Shown here: one piece after another, positions 45,055 through 52,877 of the stretch | How positions within the stretch are numbered: position 1 is the stretch's first letter | Layout: every line of letters begins with the position of its first letter | NCBI RefSeq assembly: GCF_014207565.1 | Contig: NZ_JACHGJ010000002.1 | Coordinates: 806,001 to 870,000, forward strand | Direction of reading: 5' to 3' | DNA: 64,000 nt | From: Spirochaeta isovalerica | GTDB taxonomy: Bacteria; Spirochaetota; Spirochaetia; DSM-2461 | Made by a program: the position numbers and the translations under genes | Notes under the pieces: model-generated | Seen by the model: the letters and a program-made list of their open reading frames with translations, nothing else | What the model was told of the DNA's origin: nothing | Database searches by the model: none

Positions 45055-46593
45055 TCACTTAGTTTGTCCGGCTGTTTTAGCCGAATCTGATGTTTTATCC
45101 GATCTTCTGATCCTGCGGATCAGAGCTTTGAACAAAGGGGTCATAATAGTGAGGATAAGAAAGATCATTAATCCCGCTGCTATGGGCTTCTGGAAAAAGA
45201 TCAGAGGGCTTCCGTCAGAAATAAGGAAGGATCTTCTGAAATCCCTCTCCAGAGTGGGAGCCAGTACAAAAGCCAGCAGAAGAGGGGCAATGGGGTAGTT
45301 GTTCTTGCTCAGATGAAACCCGACGAAACCGGCTCCCAGCATAAGGAGCACTCCGTAAAGCGAGTTGCTCGCGCTGTAAGCTCCCATAATGCACACGGTT
45401 GTGATAATGGGTACCATGATTCTCGTGGGAACTTTGAGTATTTTTATCAGAAAGGGAATGATGGACAGAGCTACCACAAGAGTAATCACGTTGGCTACAT
45501 AGAGAGAGGCGATCAGCCCCCAGGTGAATTCCGGTTCGTTCTGAAAAAGGAGTGGTCCGGGACTCAGTCCATACATAAGCAAACCACCCAGTAGAACGGC
45601 TCCTGTTCCCGACCCGGGAATTCCAAGAGAAAGGAGAGGGGCAAAGGCTCCGGCTGCTGCAGCGTTGTTTGCCGCTTCGCACGATGCCACACCTTCGACG
45701 ATTCCCGTACCCATTTTATCCTTGTTTTTTCCTATCTTCTTCTCCAGCATATATCCCAGGAAAGATCCGGTAGTTGCGCCTGCACCGGGAAGAATCCCGA
45801 TAATAGTTCCCAGGAATGATGACCGGAGAGCGGGGGGAAGAAGTCTTTTAATCTCTTCTTTAGATAGTATGCTATCCTTTATGGTCAGTTTCTGATCAAC
45901 CGAATCATTTTTGTCACGGGGTTCCATCATCTGCAGAACCTGAGAGAATCCGAACATTCCGATTACGAGAGGAATGAATGAAATTCCACCGAGCAGGTGG
46001 AGGGAACCGAAATTGAATCGGGGCGTTCCCACGACTATATCAAAACCAACTGTTGCCAGGACGATTCCGATCATGGTGGAAACCAGCCCCTTGGTGGGGT
46101 TGTCTCCTACGAGCCAGCTTAAGGAAGTCATCGCCACCATCAGCAGCGCAGCCATCTCGACAGGACCGAACTTCAGGCCGAGCCGTGCGAGGGCCGGACC
46201 GGAAATCGTCAGGATGATGATCCCGATCGTTCCGCCTATGAATGAAGACAGGTTCGCGGTAAAAAGGGCTTTACCGGGTTTCCCTTTCAATGCCATCGGG
46301 TGGCCGTCCAGAGCCGTCATGACAGCGGGGCTGTCGCCTGGTATATTTATAAGGATGGAACTGAATGATCCTCCGTACATATTGGCGTAGTAGATGGCCG
46401 ACAGCATGATGATTCCCGTAACGGGGTTGAATTTAAAAGTCAGGGGAAGCAGCAGTGCTACTCCGGCGAGCGAGCCGATTCCCGGCATGGCTCCGACAAT
46501 GATTCCCAGAAGGGCTCCGATGGAGGCAGCCAGGAAGTTCTGTATGGTCAGGGCTGTTTGAAATCCCTGCATCAGTAATATAAAAGTTTCCAT
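45055..46593 (-). CDS. tctA: TTT transporter large membrane subunit (TctA family)
   Basis: The 512-residue polytopic protein has about twelve membrane helices and TctA hallmarks: GIIVGAMPGIGSLAGVALLLP near the start, SSFLGTIIGILPGAGATTGSF in the middle and the EAANNAAAAGAF motif. It is the channel subunit of a sodium- or proton-driven carboxylate importer. It begins four bases after tctB ends. Confidence 0.94.
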   Translation of the reverse strand: METFILLMQGFQTALTIQNFLAASIGALLGIIVGAMPGIGSLAGVALLLPLTFKFNPVTGIIMLSAIYYANMYGGSFSSILINIPGDSPAVMTALDGHPMALKGKPGKALFTANLSSFIGGTIGIIILTISGPALARLGLKFGPVEMAALLMVAMTSLSWLVGDNPTKGLVSTMIGIVLATVGFDIVVGTPRFNFGSLHLLGGISFIPLVIGMFGFSQVLQMMEPRDKNDSVDQKLTIKDSILSKEEIKRLLPPALRSSFLGTIIGILPGAGATTGSFLGYMLEKKIGKNKDKMGTGIVEGVASCEAANNAAAAGAFAPLLSLGIPGSGTGAVLLGGLLMYGLSPGPLLFQNEPEFTWGLIASLYVANVITLVVALSIIPFLIKILKVPTRIMVPIITTVCIMGAYSASNSLYGVLLMLGAGFVGFHLSKNNYPIAPLLLAFVLAPTLERDFRRSFLISDGSPLIFFQKPIAAGLMIFLILTIMTPLFKALIRRIRRSDKTSDSAKTAGQTK

Positions 46594-46596
46594 TTT

Positions 46597-47052
46597 CTAT
46601 CCTAGTATAAGATCGAATACAAATCCTGCAGGGAAAGGAACCTGCAGCCACATAACGAAAATACCGTAACAGGCGGCTGTGGTGATTACCGAGACGGAAA
46701 GCGACAGCTTCCAGTTGTATTTCTCATACAGTTTCAGCCAGCCCAGTATATAGAGCAGAAGCGCCGGGAAAAAACCGATAACCATGGCTGCGATAATAGT
46801 CACAACCGCTGCCAGAAAAGGGTGGTAGCTGGCCTTGAAATATTCAGGAGCTTCCAGTTTCGCTCCATCAATAAAAGCAATGATGCTGATTCCCGCCAGA
46901 ATGACACCGACTATGGCGGGAAAGAACCCGCTAGCCGGGCCGTTATTGCCCCACCAACCGTAGTTTTTCAGTCCGTAAAGGACCCAGATTATTCCCACGG
47001 CAAACGTGAAGACCGGGATGGCAGCCCTTGTATTTATTTTTATTGTCTTCAT
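46597..47052 (-). CDS. tctB: TTT transporter small membrane subunit (TctB family)
   Basis: The 151-residue protein has four membrane helices and the typical TctB start (VFTFAVGIIWVLYGLKNYGWWG with proline-glycine turn). It is the small membrane subunit of the TTT complex with TctA and TctC. It heads the operon behind a promoter flanked by two GTATAC boxes. AGAGGAG lies just before the ATG. Confidence 0.9.
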   Translation of the reverse strand: MKTIKINTRAAIPVFTFAVGIIWVLYGLKNYGWWGNNGPASGFFPAIVGVILAGISIIAFIDGAKLEAPEYFKASYHPFLAAVVTIIAAMVIGFFPALLLYILGWLKLYEKYNWKLSLSVSVITTAACYGIFVMWLQVPFPAGFVFDLILG

Positions 47053-47110
47053 AATTCTCCTCTGAATACTATTGAACAGGAATCCTGATTACCTTTGATT
47101 GGCTTGGTAA

Positions 47111-47122
47111 ATTGTATACCAT
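47111..47122. promoter_or_regulatory. GTATAC box downstream of the tctB start site
   Basis: ATTGTATACCAT is an imperfect palindrome with core GTATAC. It lies about 13-20 bases downstream of the predicted tctB transcription start. Confidence 0.65.
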
Positions 47123-47138
47123 ATTCAATATACTGCTG

Positions 47139-47167
47139 ATTGTAAGATTGAATTTTTCACCTGTCAA
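47139..47167 (-). promoter_or_regulatory. tctBAC promoter
   Basis: Read leftward, TTGACA (47167 to 47162), a 17-base spacer and TACAAT (47144 to 47139) form a near-consensus sigma-70 promoter. GTATAC boxes flank it on both sides. Confidence 0.75.
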
Positions 47168-47174
47168 CAAAAAA

Positions 47175-47186
47175 ATAGTATACAAT
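47175..47186. promoter_or_regulatory. GTATAC box upstream of the tctB promoter
   Basis: ATAGTATACAAT shares the core and one arm with the other boxes. Its centre is 64 bases from the box at 47111, close to six helical turns. Confidence 0.65.
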
Positions 47187-47448
47187 TCTTATGAATATTC
47201 TGATATATATTGGTTTTTTTATCTTCAGGTTGTCGATTTTAGATGCTTTTTATTGGTTATTTTACTTTAAAAAAATAATAATTATATATAATGTAAAGAT
47301 ATAGAGTAGTTATGCGAAGTGTTTTCTTTCTCTGAAGTTTAGTTTTCCCCTTTCTGTTTTCCCATGAAATATTTGATTGAATACAGTAGAATTTCTCAAT
47401 CAGATAAGAAATCAATCTGCAAAATGCTCGATAAACGTATAAAAAAGA

Positions 47449-47476
47449 TTGACTAAAAACTTAAATGGTATACAAT
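47449..47476 (+). promoter_or_regulatory. pdxA operon promoter with overlapping GTATAC box
   Basis: TTGACT (47449-47454), a 16-base spacer and TACAAT (47471-47476) make a plausible promoter. ATGGTATACAAT (47465-47476) overlaps the -10 just as in gntR. A further half-site, TGGTATATTC, follows at 47492. Confidence 0.65.
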
Positions 47477-47537
47477 ATACAACGATTGGTTTGGTATATT
47501 CTGATTATCCAATAAAAAATTCAGGAGTGTCTGAAAG

Positions 47538-48527
47538 ATGGATAAAACAATTGCATTTATGATTGGGGATCCCGCCGGTATCGGTCCGGAGATAACAGTC
47601 AAATGCCTCAGAGATTATAAAATTGATGAAAATGTCAGAATTCTCCTGGTCGGAGATAAAAAGAGTTTTGACAGAGCCCTGTCTATCACCGGTTCGGAGC
47701 TGAATGTTGAAGTTGTCGATGAAGACCGTATCGACGGAGCTGCCGGACGGTATCTCTTTCTCGATGTGCCTGCCGGCACTGAGGAAATCCCCTTCGGATC
47801 AGTTTCTCCCGTTGCAGGAGCTTGTGTTTATGAATCCCTTAAAAAAATCATGAAGCTCATTGATGAGAAAAAAGTCGGCGGTTTCGTCTTCGCTCCCTTT
47901 AATAAAGAGGCGATGAAGCTGGGAGGATGCCCTTATTCCAGTGAGCTTGAAATGTTCAAAGATCATTTCCATAGACAGGATGTAAATGGAGAGATCAATT
48001 ATCTGGCACCGATATGGACCAACAGGGTGACAAGCCATATAGCGGTTAAAGATATAGCTTCTTATATTGTTAAAGACCGTGTTATGGCCTCCATCCTTTT
48101 TCTCGATGAGGAGATGAAGCGGTTCGGTTTGAAAAATCCCCGGATCGCCGTAGCAGCCCTCAATCCTCATGGAGGAGAGAAAGGCCTTTTCGGAACGGAA
48201 GAGATAGAGCATATCGCTCCTGCTGTGGAGCAGGCGGCATCCCGTGGTGTCGATGTTTCCGGGCCATTTCCCGCTGATACGATCTTTCTTCGCGTGAGAA
48301 AGGGGGAGTTTGACGGCGTTCTGTCCATGTATCACGATCAGGGGCAGGTCGCGACTAAACTATTGGGTTTTGATTCAGGCGTGACTATACACGGTGGCAT
48401 GCCTGTCGCAATTGCCACCTGTGCTCACGGTACGGCTTTTGATATTGCCGGAACAGGTAAAGCCAGTGCCAACGCGTTGACCGAAGCTTTGAAAGTTGTT
48501 CTCACTTCTCTGGAAAAGGAGGATTGA
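47538..48527 (+). CDS. PdxA-family dehydrogenase with altered metal-site motif
   Basis: The 329-residue protein belongs to the 4-hydroxythreonine-4-phosphate dehydrogenase (PdxA) family, NAD-dependent enzymes that oxidise and usually decarboxylate 4-phosphohydroxy acids. GDPAGIGPEI, PFNKEA, VTSHIAVKD (H167) and MYHDQGQ (H266) are present. The GHTE metal motif reads S-S-E136-L-E, so the first metal-ligand His is replaced by Glu. With no other B6 gene nearby and a catabolic operon, it is more likely a PdxA2-type sugar-acid enzyme than a B6 enzyme. CAGGAG lies upstream. Confidence 0.85.
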   Translation: MDKTIAFMIGDPAGIGPEITVKCLRDYKIDENVRILLVGDKKSFDRALSITGSELNVEVVDEDRIDGAAGRYLFLDVPAGTEEIPFGSVSPVAGACVYESLKKIMKLIDEKKVGGFVFAPFNKEAMKLGGCPYSSELEMFKDHFHRQDVNGEINYLAPIWTNRVTSHIAVKDIASYIVKDRVMASILFLDEEMKRFGLKNPRIAVAALNPHGGEKGLFGTEEIEHIAPAVEQAASRGVDVSGPFPADTIFLRVRKGEFDGVLSMYHDQGQVATKLLGFDSGVTIHGGMPVAIATCAHGTAFDIAGTGKASANALTEALKVVLTSLEKED

Positions 48528-48528
48528 T

Positions 48529-49335
48529 ATGGCTATCAAATTAGGTCTGGCCGTGGCTCCGGAAAACGCCCTGATGTCGGCTTTCGTCGTCTTTCGGGAT
48601 AAGCTGGAGGTGAATCTGGAGAAAGCGGCAAGGCTGGGTTACGATGGAGTGGAGCTGGCTCTCCTTCACCGGGACCAGGTTGATCTCCCGTCTATAAAAA
48701 GACATTTAAAAGATACTGGTCTTGAAATTCCCATGGTGTCCACCGGACAGATTTTCGCTGATACGGGTGTCAATTTTACTCATCCCGACAGAAGCAGACG
48801 GGAGAAGGCCGTGTCGGATTTTCTGGGTTTGATGGAAGTGGCCTCCGAGCTTGGAAGCATGATCAATATCGGCCGCCTCAGAGGGATGCTGAAAGATGGG
48901 GAACCTTCGGAAGAGAATTTTCGCCAGTCCATGGACCGCGTTCTGCGGAGAGCCGGGGAACTCGGAGTCATTGTCGCCCTCGAGCCGGTCAACCGCTATG
49001 AGATCAACTTTCTCAATACTGTTGATCAATGCGCCGAAATGATCCGGAGCATCGGGCATGATAATCTCGTCATGATGCCCGACATCTTTCATATGAATAT
49101 CGAAGATCCCTCTATCGAAGGGGCTTTCTGGAAACATTCCGATCTTGTCGGCTATGTCCATTTGGCTGATACGAACCGATGGGCCCCCGGACGGGGTCAT
49201 ATGGATTTTCAGAGTATTTTCAGTGCATTGAAGGGGATCGGCTATGAAGGATATGCCTCTGTTGAAATACTCCCTTATCCCGAACCGGATCAGGCCGCTT
49301 ACGAAGCTGTTTCCACGCTGAGGAAATATCTATGA
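48529..49335 (+). CDS. TIM-barrel sugar isomerase/epimerase-like protein
   Basis: The 268-residue protein belongs to the AP-endonuclease-2-like xylose-isomerase family (hydroxypyruvate isomerase, OiaC and IolE relatives). Metal-binding Glu and His residues appear in VIVALEPVNRYE, MMPDIFHMNIE, GYVHLADTNR and YEGYASVEI. The ATG at 48529 has AAGGAGG just upstream and follows the pdxA stop by one base. The reaction is probably an isomerisation or decarboxylation of a keto-sugar acid. Confidence 0.85.
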   Translation: MAIKLGLAVAPENALMSAFVVFRDKLEVNLEKAARLGYDGVELALLHRDQVDLPSIKRHLKDTGLEIPMVSTGQIFADTGVNFTHPDRSRREKAVSDFLGLMEVASELGSMINIGRLRGMLKDGEPSEENFRQSMDRVLRRAGELGVIVALEPVNRYEINFLNTVDQCAEMIRSIGHDNLVMMPDIFHMNIEDPSIEGAFWKHSDLVGYVHLADTNRWAPGRGHMDFQSIFSALKGIGYEGYASVEILPYPEPDQAAYEAVSTLRKYL

Positions 49336-49718
49336 AATTTACGATTGAACATCTGGGCATCATGGCGGAGAATCCCCGGTCCCTGGCTGACTGGTATATC
49401 ACGGTTCTGGGGTTCCGCGAGCTCTATGAACCGGAAGGGAAGGGAATGCCTGTTTTCGTCAGAGATGAAAAGGGAGTGACTCTTGAGTTTTTTCAAAAGC
49501 CTGATTTCTACGAATACCCGGGAGACGAGGCGAGGAAGAATCAGCATTTGAGTCTCTCCGTCTCTGATTTCGATCAAGCCGTTACCGCTCTCGAGGGGGC
49601 GGGAGTCATTTTTAATGATGACCCTTTTACAATTTTTATGGGAGGGCGCGTCCGGTTTTTTCAGGATCCCGAAGGGAACTGGATACATCTTATATACCGG
49701 CCCGAAATGCCCTGGTAA
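49332..49718 (+). CDS. VOC-superfamily (glyoxalase-like) protein
   Basis: The 128-residue protein has the paired beta-alpha-beta-beta-beta units of the glyoxalase/dioxygenase (VOC) fold. Likely metal ligands are H6 (TIEHLGIMA), E in VTLEFFQKP, H in QHLSLSV and E in DPEGNWIHL. It may be an epimerase or lyase in the pathway. It overlaps the preceding gene by four bases. Confidence 0.82.
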   Translation: MKFTIEHLGIMAENPRSLADWYITVLGFRELYEPEGKGMPVFVRDEKGVTLEFFQKPDFYEYPGDEARKNQHLSLSVSDFDQAVTALEGAGVIFNDDPFTIFMGGRVRFFQDPEGNWIHLIYRPEMPW

Positions 49719-49729
49719 AGGAAAAGAGA

Positions 49730-50587
49730 ATGCAAACACTTAAACTAAGCAATAAAGAGCTTCAGGCTCAGGCGCAGCGTTTCAGAATCGATGTTCTGAA
49801 AACGCTTCACGATAAGGGGACGGGACACTGGGGAGGGTCGGCCTCCATTGCCGATCTTCTCACCTATCTCTATTACAGGAGAATGAATATCCGGGTCGAT
49901 GAGCCGCAGTGGGAAGATCGGGACAGGCTGATTCTCAGCAAGGGACACGCTTCCCCCATGCTTTATGCCGTCCTGGAGGGGCGGGGATTCCTTGAGAAAG
50001 GGACGCTTTCTTCTTTCCGGGATCTGAACAGTTCTCTCCAGGGGCATCCCTGTATGAATAAAACCCCCGGAGTGGAGATGTCTACAGGTGCACTCGGTCA
50101 CGGCCTGTCGGTCGGTCTGGGCATGAGCCTGATTTCCCGGATGAAAGGAAACTCTTTCTACACTTATGTCATTGTCGGCGAAGGATGCCTTAACGAAGGA
50201 CAATCCTGGGAAGCCATTATGGCCGCAGGAAAGTTCGCACCGGAGAAACTGGTTCTTCTTATAGATTACAACAAAGTTCAGCTCGACGGTACGGCCAATG
50301 AGATTATGCCCCTTGATCCCCTGGCCGATAAGTTCCGGGCATTTAACTGGAATGTTTCCGATCGCACGTTCGACGGTCATGATATGGAGAGCATTGAGGA
50401 ATCATTCCGCTGGCTCGATGAACAGACCGACGGCCCTTCGGTAATCATTTACGATACGGTCAAAGGGAAAGGGGTTTCCTTTATGGAGAACTCCAATGCC
50501 TGGCACGGAGCCCCCGTCGGGGATGATCACTTTGAAAAGGCTCTGCCCGAACTGACGGAACAGCTTGCCAAATGGGAGGATGACTGA
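49730..50587 (+). CDS. Transketolase, N-terminal (TPP-binding) subunit
   Basis: The 285-residue protein carries the TPP-binding domain of a two-subunit transketolase: GHWGGSASIADLL, SKGHASPMLYA, TGALGHGLSVGLG and the TPP motif ending DYNKVQLDG. The motif begins G150-E151-G152 instead of GDG, a conservative change of a Mg2+ ligand. Split transketolases are known in pathways for unusual ketoses, such as apulose and sulfoquinovose. It is fused by a one-base overlap to the C-terminal subunit. Confidence 0.92.
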   Translation: MQTLKLSNKELQAQAQRFRIDVLKTLHDKGTGHWGGSASIADLLTYLYYRRMNIRVDEPQWEDRDRLILSKGHASPMLYAVLEGRGFLEKGTLSSFRDLNSSLQGHPCMNKTPGVEMSTGALGHGLSVGLGMSLISRMKGNSFYTYVIVGEGCLNEGQSWEAIMAAGKFAPEKLVLLIDYNKVQLDGTANEIMPLDPLADKFRAFNWNVSDRTFDGHDMESIEESFRWLDEQTDGPSVIIYDTVKGKGVSFMENSNAWHGAPVGDDHFEKALPELTEQLAKWEDD

Positions 50588-51516
50588 TGGAAAAAGCAAT
50601 GAGAGACGCCTTCGGAGAGGCTCTCGTTTCCATAGGAAAAGAAAATGACAGACTCGTAGTGCTCGATGCCGATGTTTCATCCAGTACGAGAAGCGGGAAA
50701 TTCGGACAGGCTTTCCCTGAGCGGTTTTTCAACACCGGTGTCGCAGAGGCGAATATGGCCGATATGGCTGCCGGTATGGCGACCTGCGGATACCGGCCGG
50801 TTATCAGCGCTTTCGCCATTTTTCTGGCATTGAAATCGACGGACCAGATCCGGAATGTCATCTGCTACAACAATCTGCCGGTGATAATTGCCGGAGGATA
50901 CGCAGGTCTTTCCGATTCTTTCGACGGAGCCAGCCATCAGTCGATTACCGACCTGGCCATAATGCGCTCTTTTCCCAATTTGACGGTTCTGGTGCTTTCA
51001 GAAGCCGATGATGTCGAACCGGTCCTTCGTCAGGCTCTGGAAATTGATGGTCCCGTGTATATCAGAATGTGCCGGAACTCCAGTCCTGTTCTCAATAAAA
51101 AAGAGCCGCTGACAATCGGAAAGGCTCAGGTTCTGAGAAGCGGTTCCCATATAACCATCGGAGCCTGCGGGATCACTGTGCCTATGGCCCTCGCAGCCGC
51201 TGAAGAACTGGAAGGCGAAGGCGTCGAGGCTGAAGTTCTCGATCTGGGAAGCATAAAACCTCTCGACAGAGAGACTCTGCTGGAGTCGGTATCAAAAACC
51301 GGCTGCTTCCTTTCGGTGGAAGAGCACTCTGTTCTGGGCGGACTGGGAAGCGCCGTGGCGGAAGTGCTGGTGAAAAGCCGTCCTGTCCCTATGGATTTCG
51401 TAGGGGTGGATGATTGTTTTACCGAATCGGGACCTTATGACCCGCTTATGGAAAAGTATGGTATTGACAGCAAAAGTATCAGCCGCAAAGCTCTCGGGCT
51501 GACGGCAAGGAAATAA
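50587..51516 (+). CDS. Transketolase, C-terminal subunit
   Basis: The 309-residue protein has the pyrimidine-binding and C-terminal domains. The catalytic glutamate is in NTGVAEANMADMAAGMA, and SFDGASHQSITDLAIMR is typical. Together with the preceding subunit it forms an active transketolase that moves a two-carbon ketol unit. The C-terminal segment (FVGVDDCFTESGPYDPLMEKYGI) is also standard. Confidence 0.93.
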   Translation: MEKAMRDAFGEALVSIGKENDRLVVLDADVSSSTRSGKFGQAFPERFFNTGVAEANMADMAAGMATCGYRPVISAFAIFLALKSTDQIRNVICYNNLPVIIAGGYAGLSDSFDGASHQSITDLAIMRSFPNLTVLVLSEADDVEPVLRQALEIDGPVYIRMCRNSSPVLNKKEPLTIGKAQVLRSGSHITIGACGITVPMALAAAEELEGEGVEAEVLDLGSIKPLDRETLLESVSKTGCFLSVEEHSVLGGLGSAVAEVLVKSRPVPMDFVGVDDCFTESGPYDPLMEKYGIDSKSISRKALGLTARK

Positions 51517-51527
51517 GGAGATTGAAA

Positions 51528-52811
51528 ATGAGTATACAGAAAAAAGCTTCGGAACTGCTTAAAGCCTTTAAAGGAGATTCCTACCATTTCGGTCTGGATG
51601 TTCTGAAAGATATCGGATCCATCGCTTCGTCCTATGGAAAGAAAGCTCTGGTAATATCCAATACGACATATATGAAAGCAGTCTGCGACCAGGTTGTGGA
51701 ATCCCTGAAAAGCGCCGGAATGGAATTGGCCGGAGACAGGATCGTACCCGATGCGGCGCCCAATGCTCCCAGGGAGGATGTATACAGAATCGAGAGTTAC
51801 ATTCTTCACTTCAGACCCGATGTGGTTATTTCCATCGGAGGGGGAAGCTCAATCGATGCGGCCAAAGCGGCTATAGCCCTTGCCACACAGGGGGAAAACA
51901 GCCCCGAAATCGAATCCTATTTCGGAACCGGTCTGGTTTCGGAATCCATTAAGAAAACGGGGAAAGTCATGCTGCCCCATATCGCGGTTCAGACATCGGC
52001 CAGTTCCGGAGCCCATCTGACCAAGTACTCCAATGTGACAGATCCCGTGGCGGGCCAGAAGAAACTGATCGTCGATGAAGGCATCATTCCCACGAATCCT
52101 CTTTTTGACTATTCCGTGACGACGACCATGCCTCTCGGGCTGACGGTTGACGGCGCTCTCGACGGTATCGCCCACTGCCTCGAAGTATTTTACGGGGCAA
52201 CGGAAGAGACCTATGACAAACTGGCCGATATTATGGAGACGGCTCTTCGCCTGATCGTAGAGTACACTCCTGTCGTTGTAAAGAATCCGGCCGACAAGGT
52301 TGCGAGGGAAGCAATCGGACTTGCGACGGACCTGGGTGGATATGCCATCATGATCGGAGGGACCAACGGAGCTCACCTTACCAGTTTCTCTCTGGTCGAT
52401 GTTACTTCTCACGGCAGGGCCTGCGGGATTATGAATCCCTATTACGCTGTGTTCTTCGCTCCCGCTGTTGAAAAGCAGCTTAAGCTTGTAGGCGGCGTTT
52501 TAAAGGAATACAAATATATTGAAAACGACATCGACGCTCTCCGGGGACGGGAGCTGGGAATGGCTGTGGCAGAAGGTCTCAGAGAATTCTCCCGGGCTGT
52601 CGGTTGTCCTGTTTCGCTGGGAGAGCTGGAAGGCTTTACCGATGGCCATATTGAAAGGGCTCTGACAGCGGCGAAGAATCCTCAGTTGAAGATGAAGCTT
52701 CAGAATATGCCCGTTCCTCTGACGGCAGAGCAGGTCGACGAGTATATGAAGCCGATTCTTCTGTCCGCGCAAACAGGGGATCTCTCTCTTATCAAATCCT
52801 ACGCGGGATAA
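51528..52811 (+). CDS. Iron-containing alcohol dehydrogenase
   Basis: The 428-residue group III dehydrogenase has the nucleotide motif GGGSSIDAAKA and metal ligands in DGALDGIAHC, GAHLTSFSL and VTSHGRACG. It should interconvert an alcohol and a carbonyl with NAD(P). The ATG at 51528 is chosen because AAGGAG lies seven bases before it, whereas the in-frame TTG at 51522 is too close. A terminator-like hairpin follows. Confidence 0.93.
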   Translation: MSIQKKASELLKAFKGDSYHFGLDVLKDIGSIASSYGKKALVISNTTYMKAVCDQVVESLKSAGMELAGDRIVPDAAPNAPREDVYRIESYILHFRPDVVISIGGGSSIDAAKAAIALATQGENSPEIESYFGTGLVSESIKKTGKVMLPHIAVQTSASSGAHLTKYSNVTDPVAGQKKLIVDEGIIPTNPLFDYSVTTTMPLGLTVDGALDGIAHCLEVFYGATEETYDKLADIMETALRLIVEYTPVVVKNPADKVAREAIGLATDLGGYAIMIGGTNGAHLTSFSLVDVTSHGRACGIMNPYYAVFFAPAVEKQLKLVGGVLKEYKYIENDIDALRGRELGMAVAEGLREFSRAVGCPVSLGELEGFTDGHIERALTAAKNPQLKMKLQNMPVPLTAEQVDEYMKPILLSAQTGDLSLIKSYAG

Positions 52812-52832
52812 ATCGAAGGTATAATATTATCA

Positions 52833-52856
52833 GGGGGCTCCCCGGAGCCCCCTTTT
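52833..52856 (+). terminator. Terminator-like hairpin inside the catabolic operon
   Basis: A GC-rich stem (GGGGGCTC/GAGCCCCC, loop CCCG) is followed by TTTT. It lies between the alcohol dehydrogenase and the LarA-type gene, so it may end the transcript or attenuate it. An AT-rich ATAATATTAT just upstream could also be a promoter element. Confidence 0.8.
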
Positions 52857-52877
52857 CTGATTGAAAGAGAGGAAAAC

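Larger units (their letters stand above)
47053..47537. other. 485-base AT-rich divergent regulatory region
   Basis: This stretch between tctB and pdxA holds no gene. It contains the tctB and pdxA promoters, three GTATAC-centred boxes and long AT-rich tracts (about 47200-47460). No stable RNA structure is evident. Confidence 0.7.

Noticed and set aside
47200-47460. Possible small RNA or gene in the AT-rich tract
   Set aside because: No promoter-terminator pair, stable hairpin or open frame with a ribosome binding site was seen.
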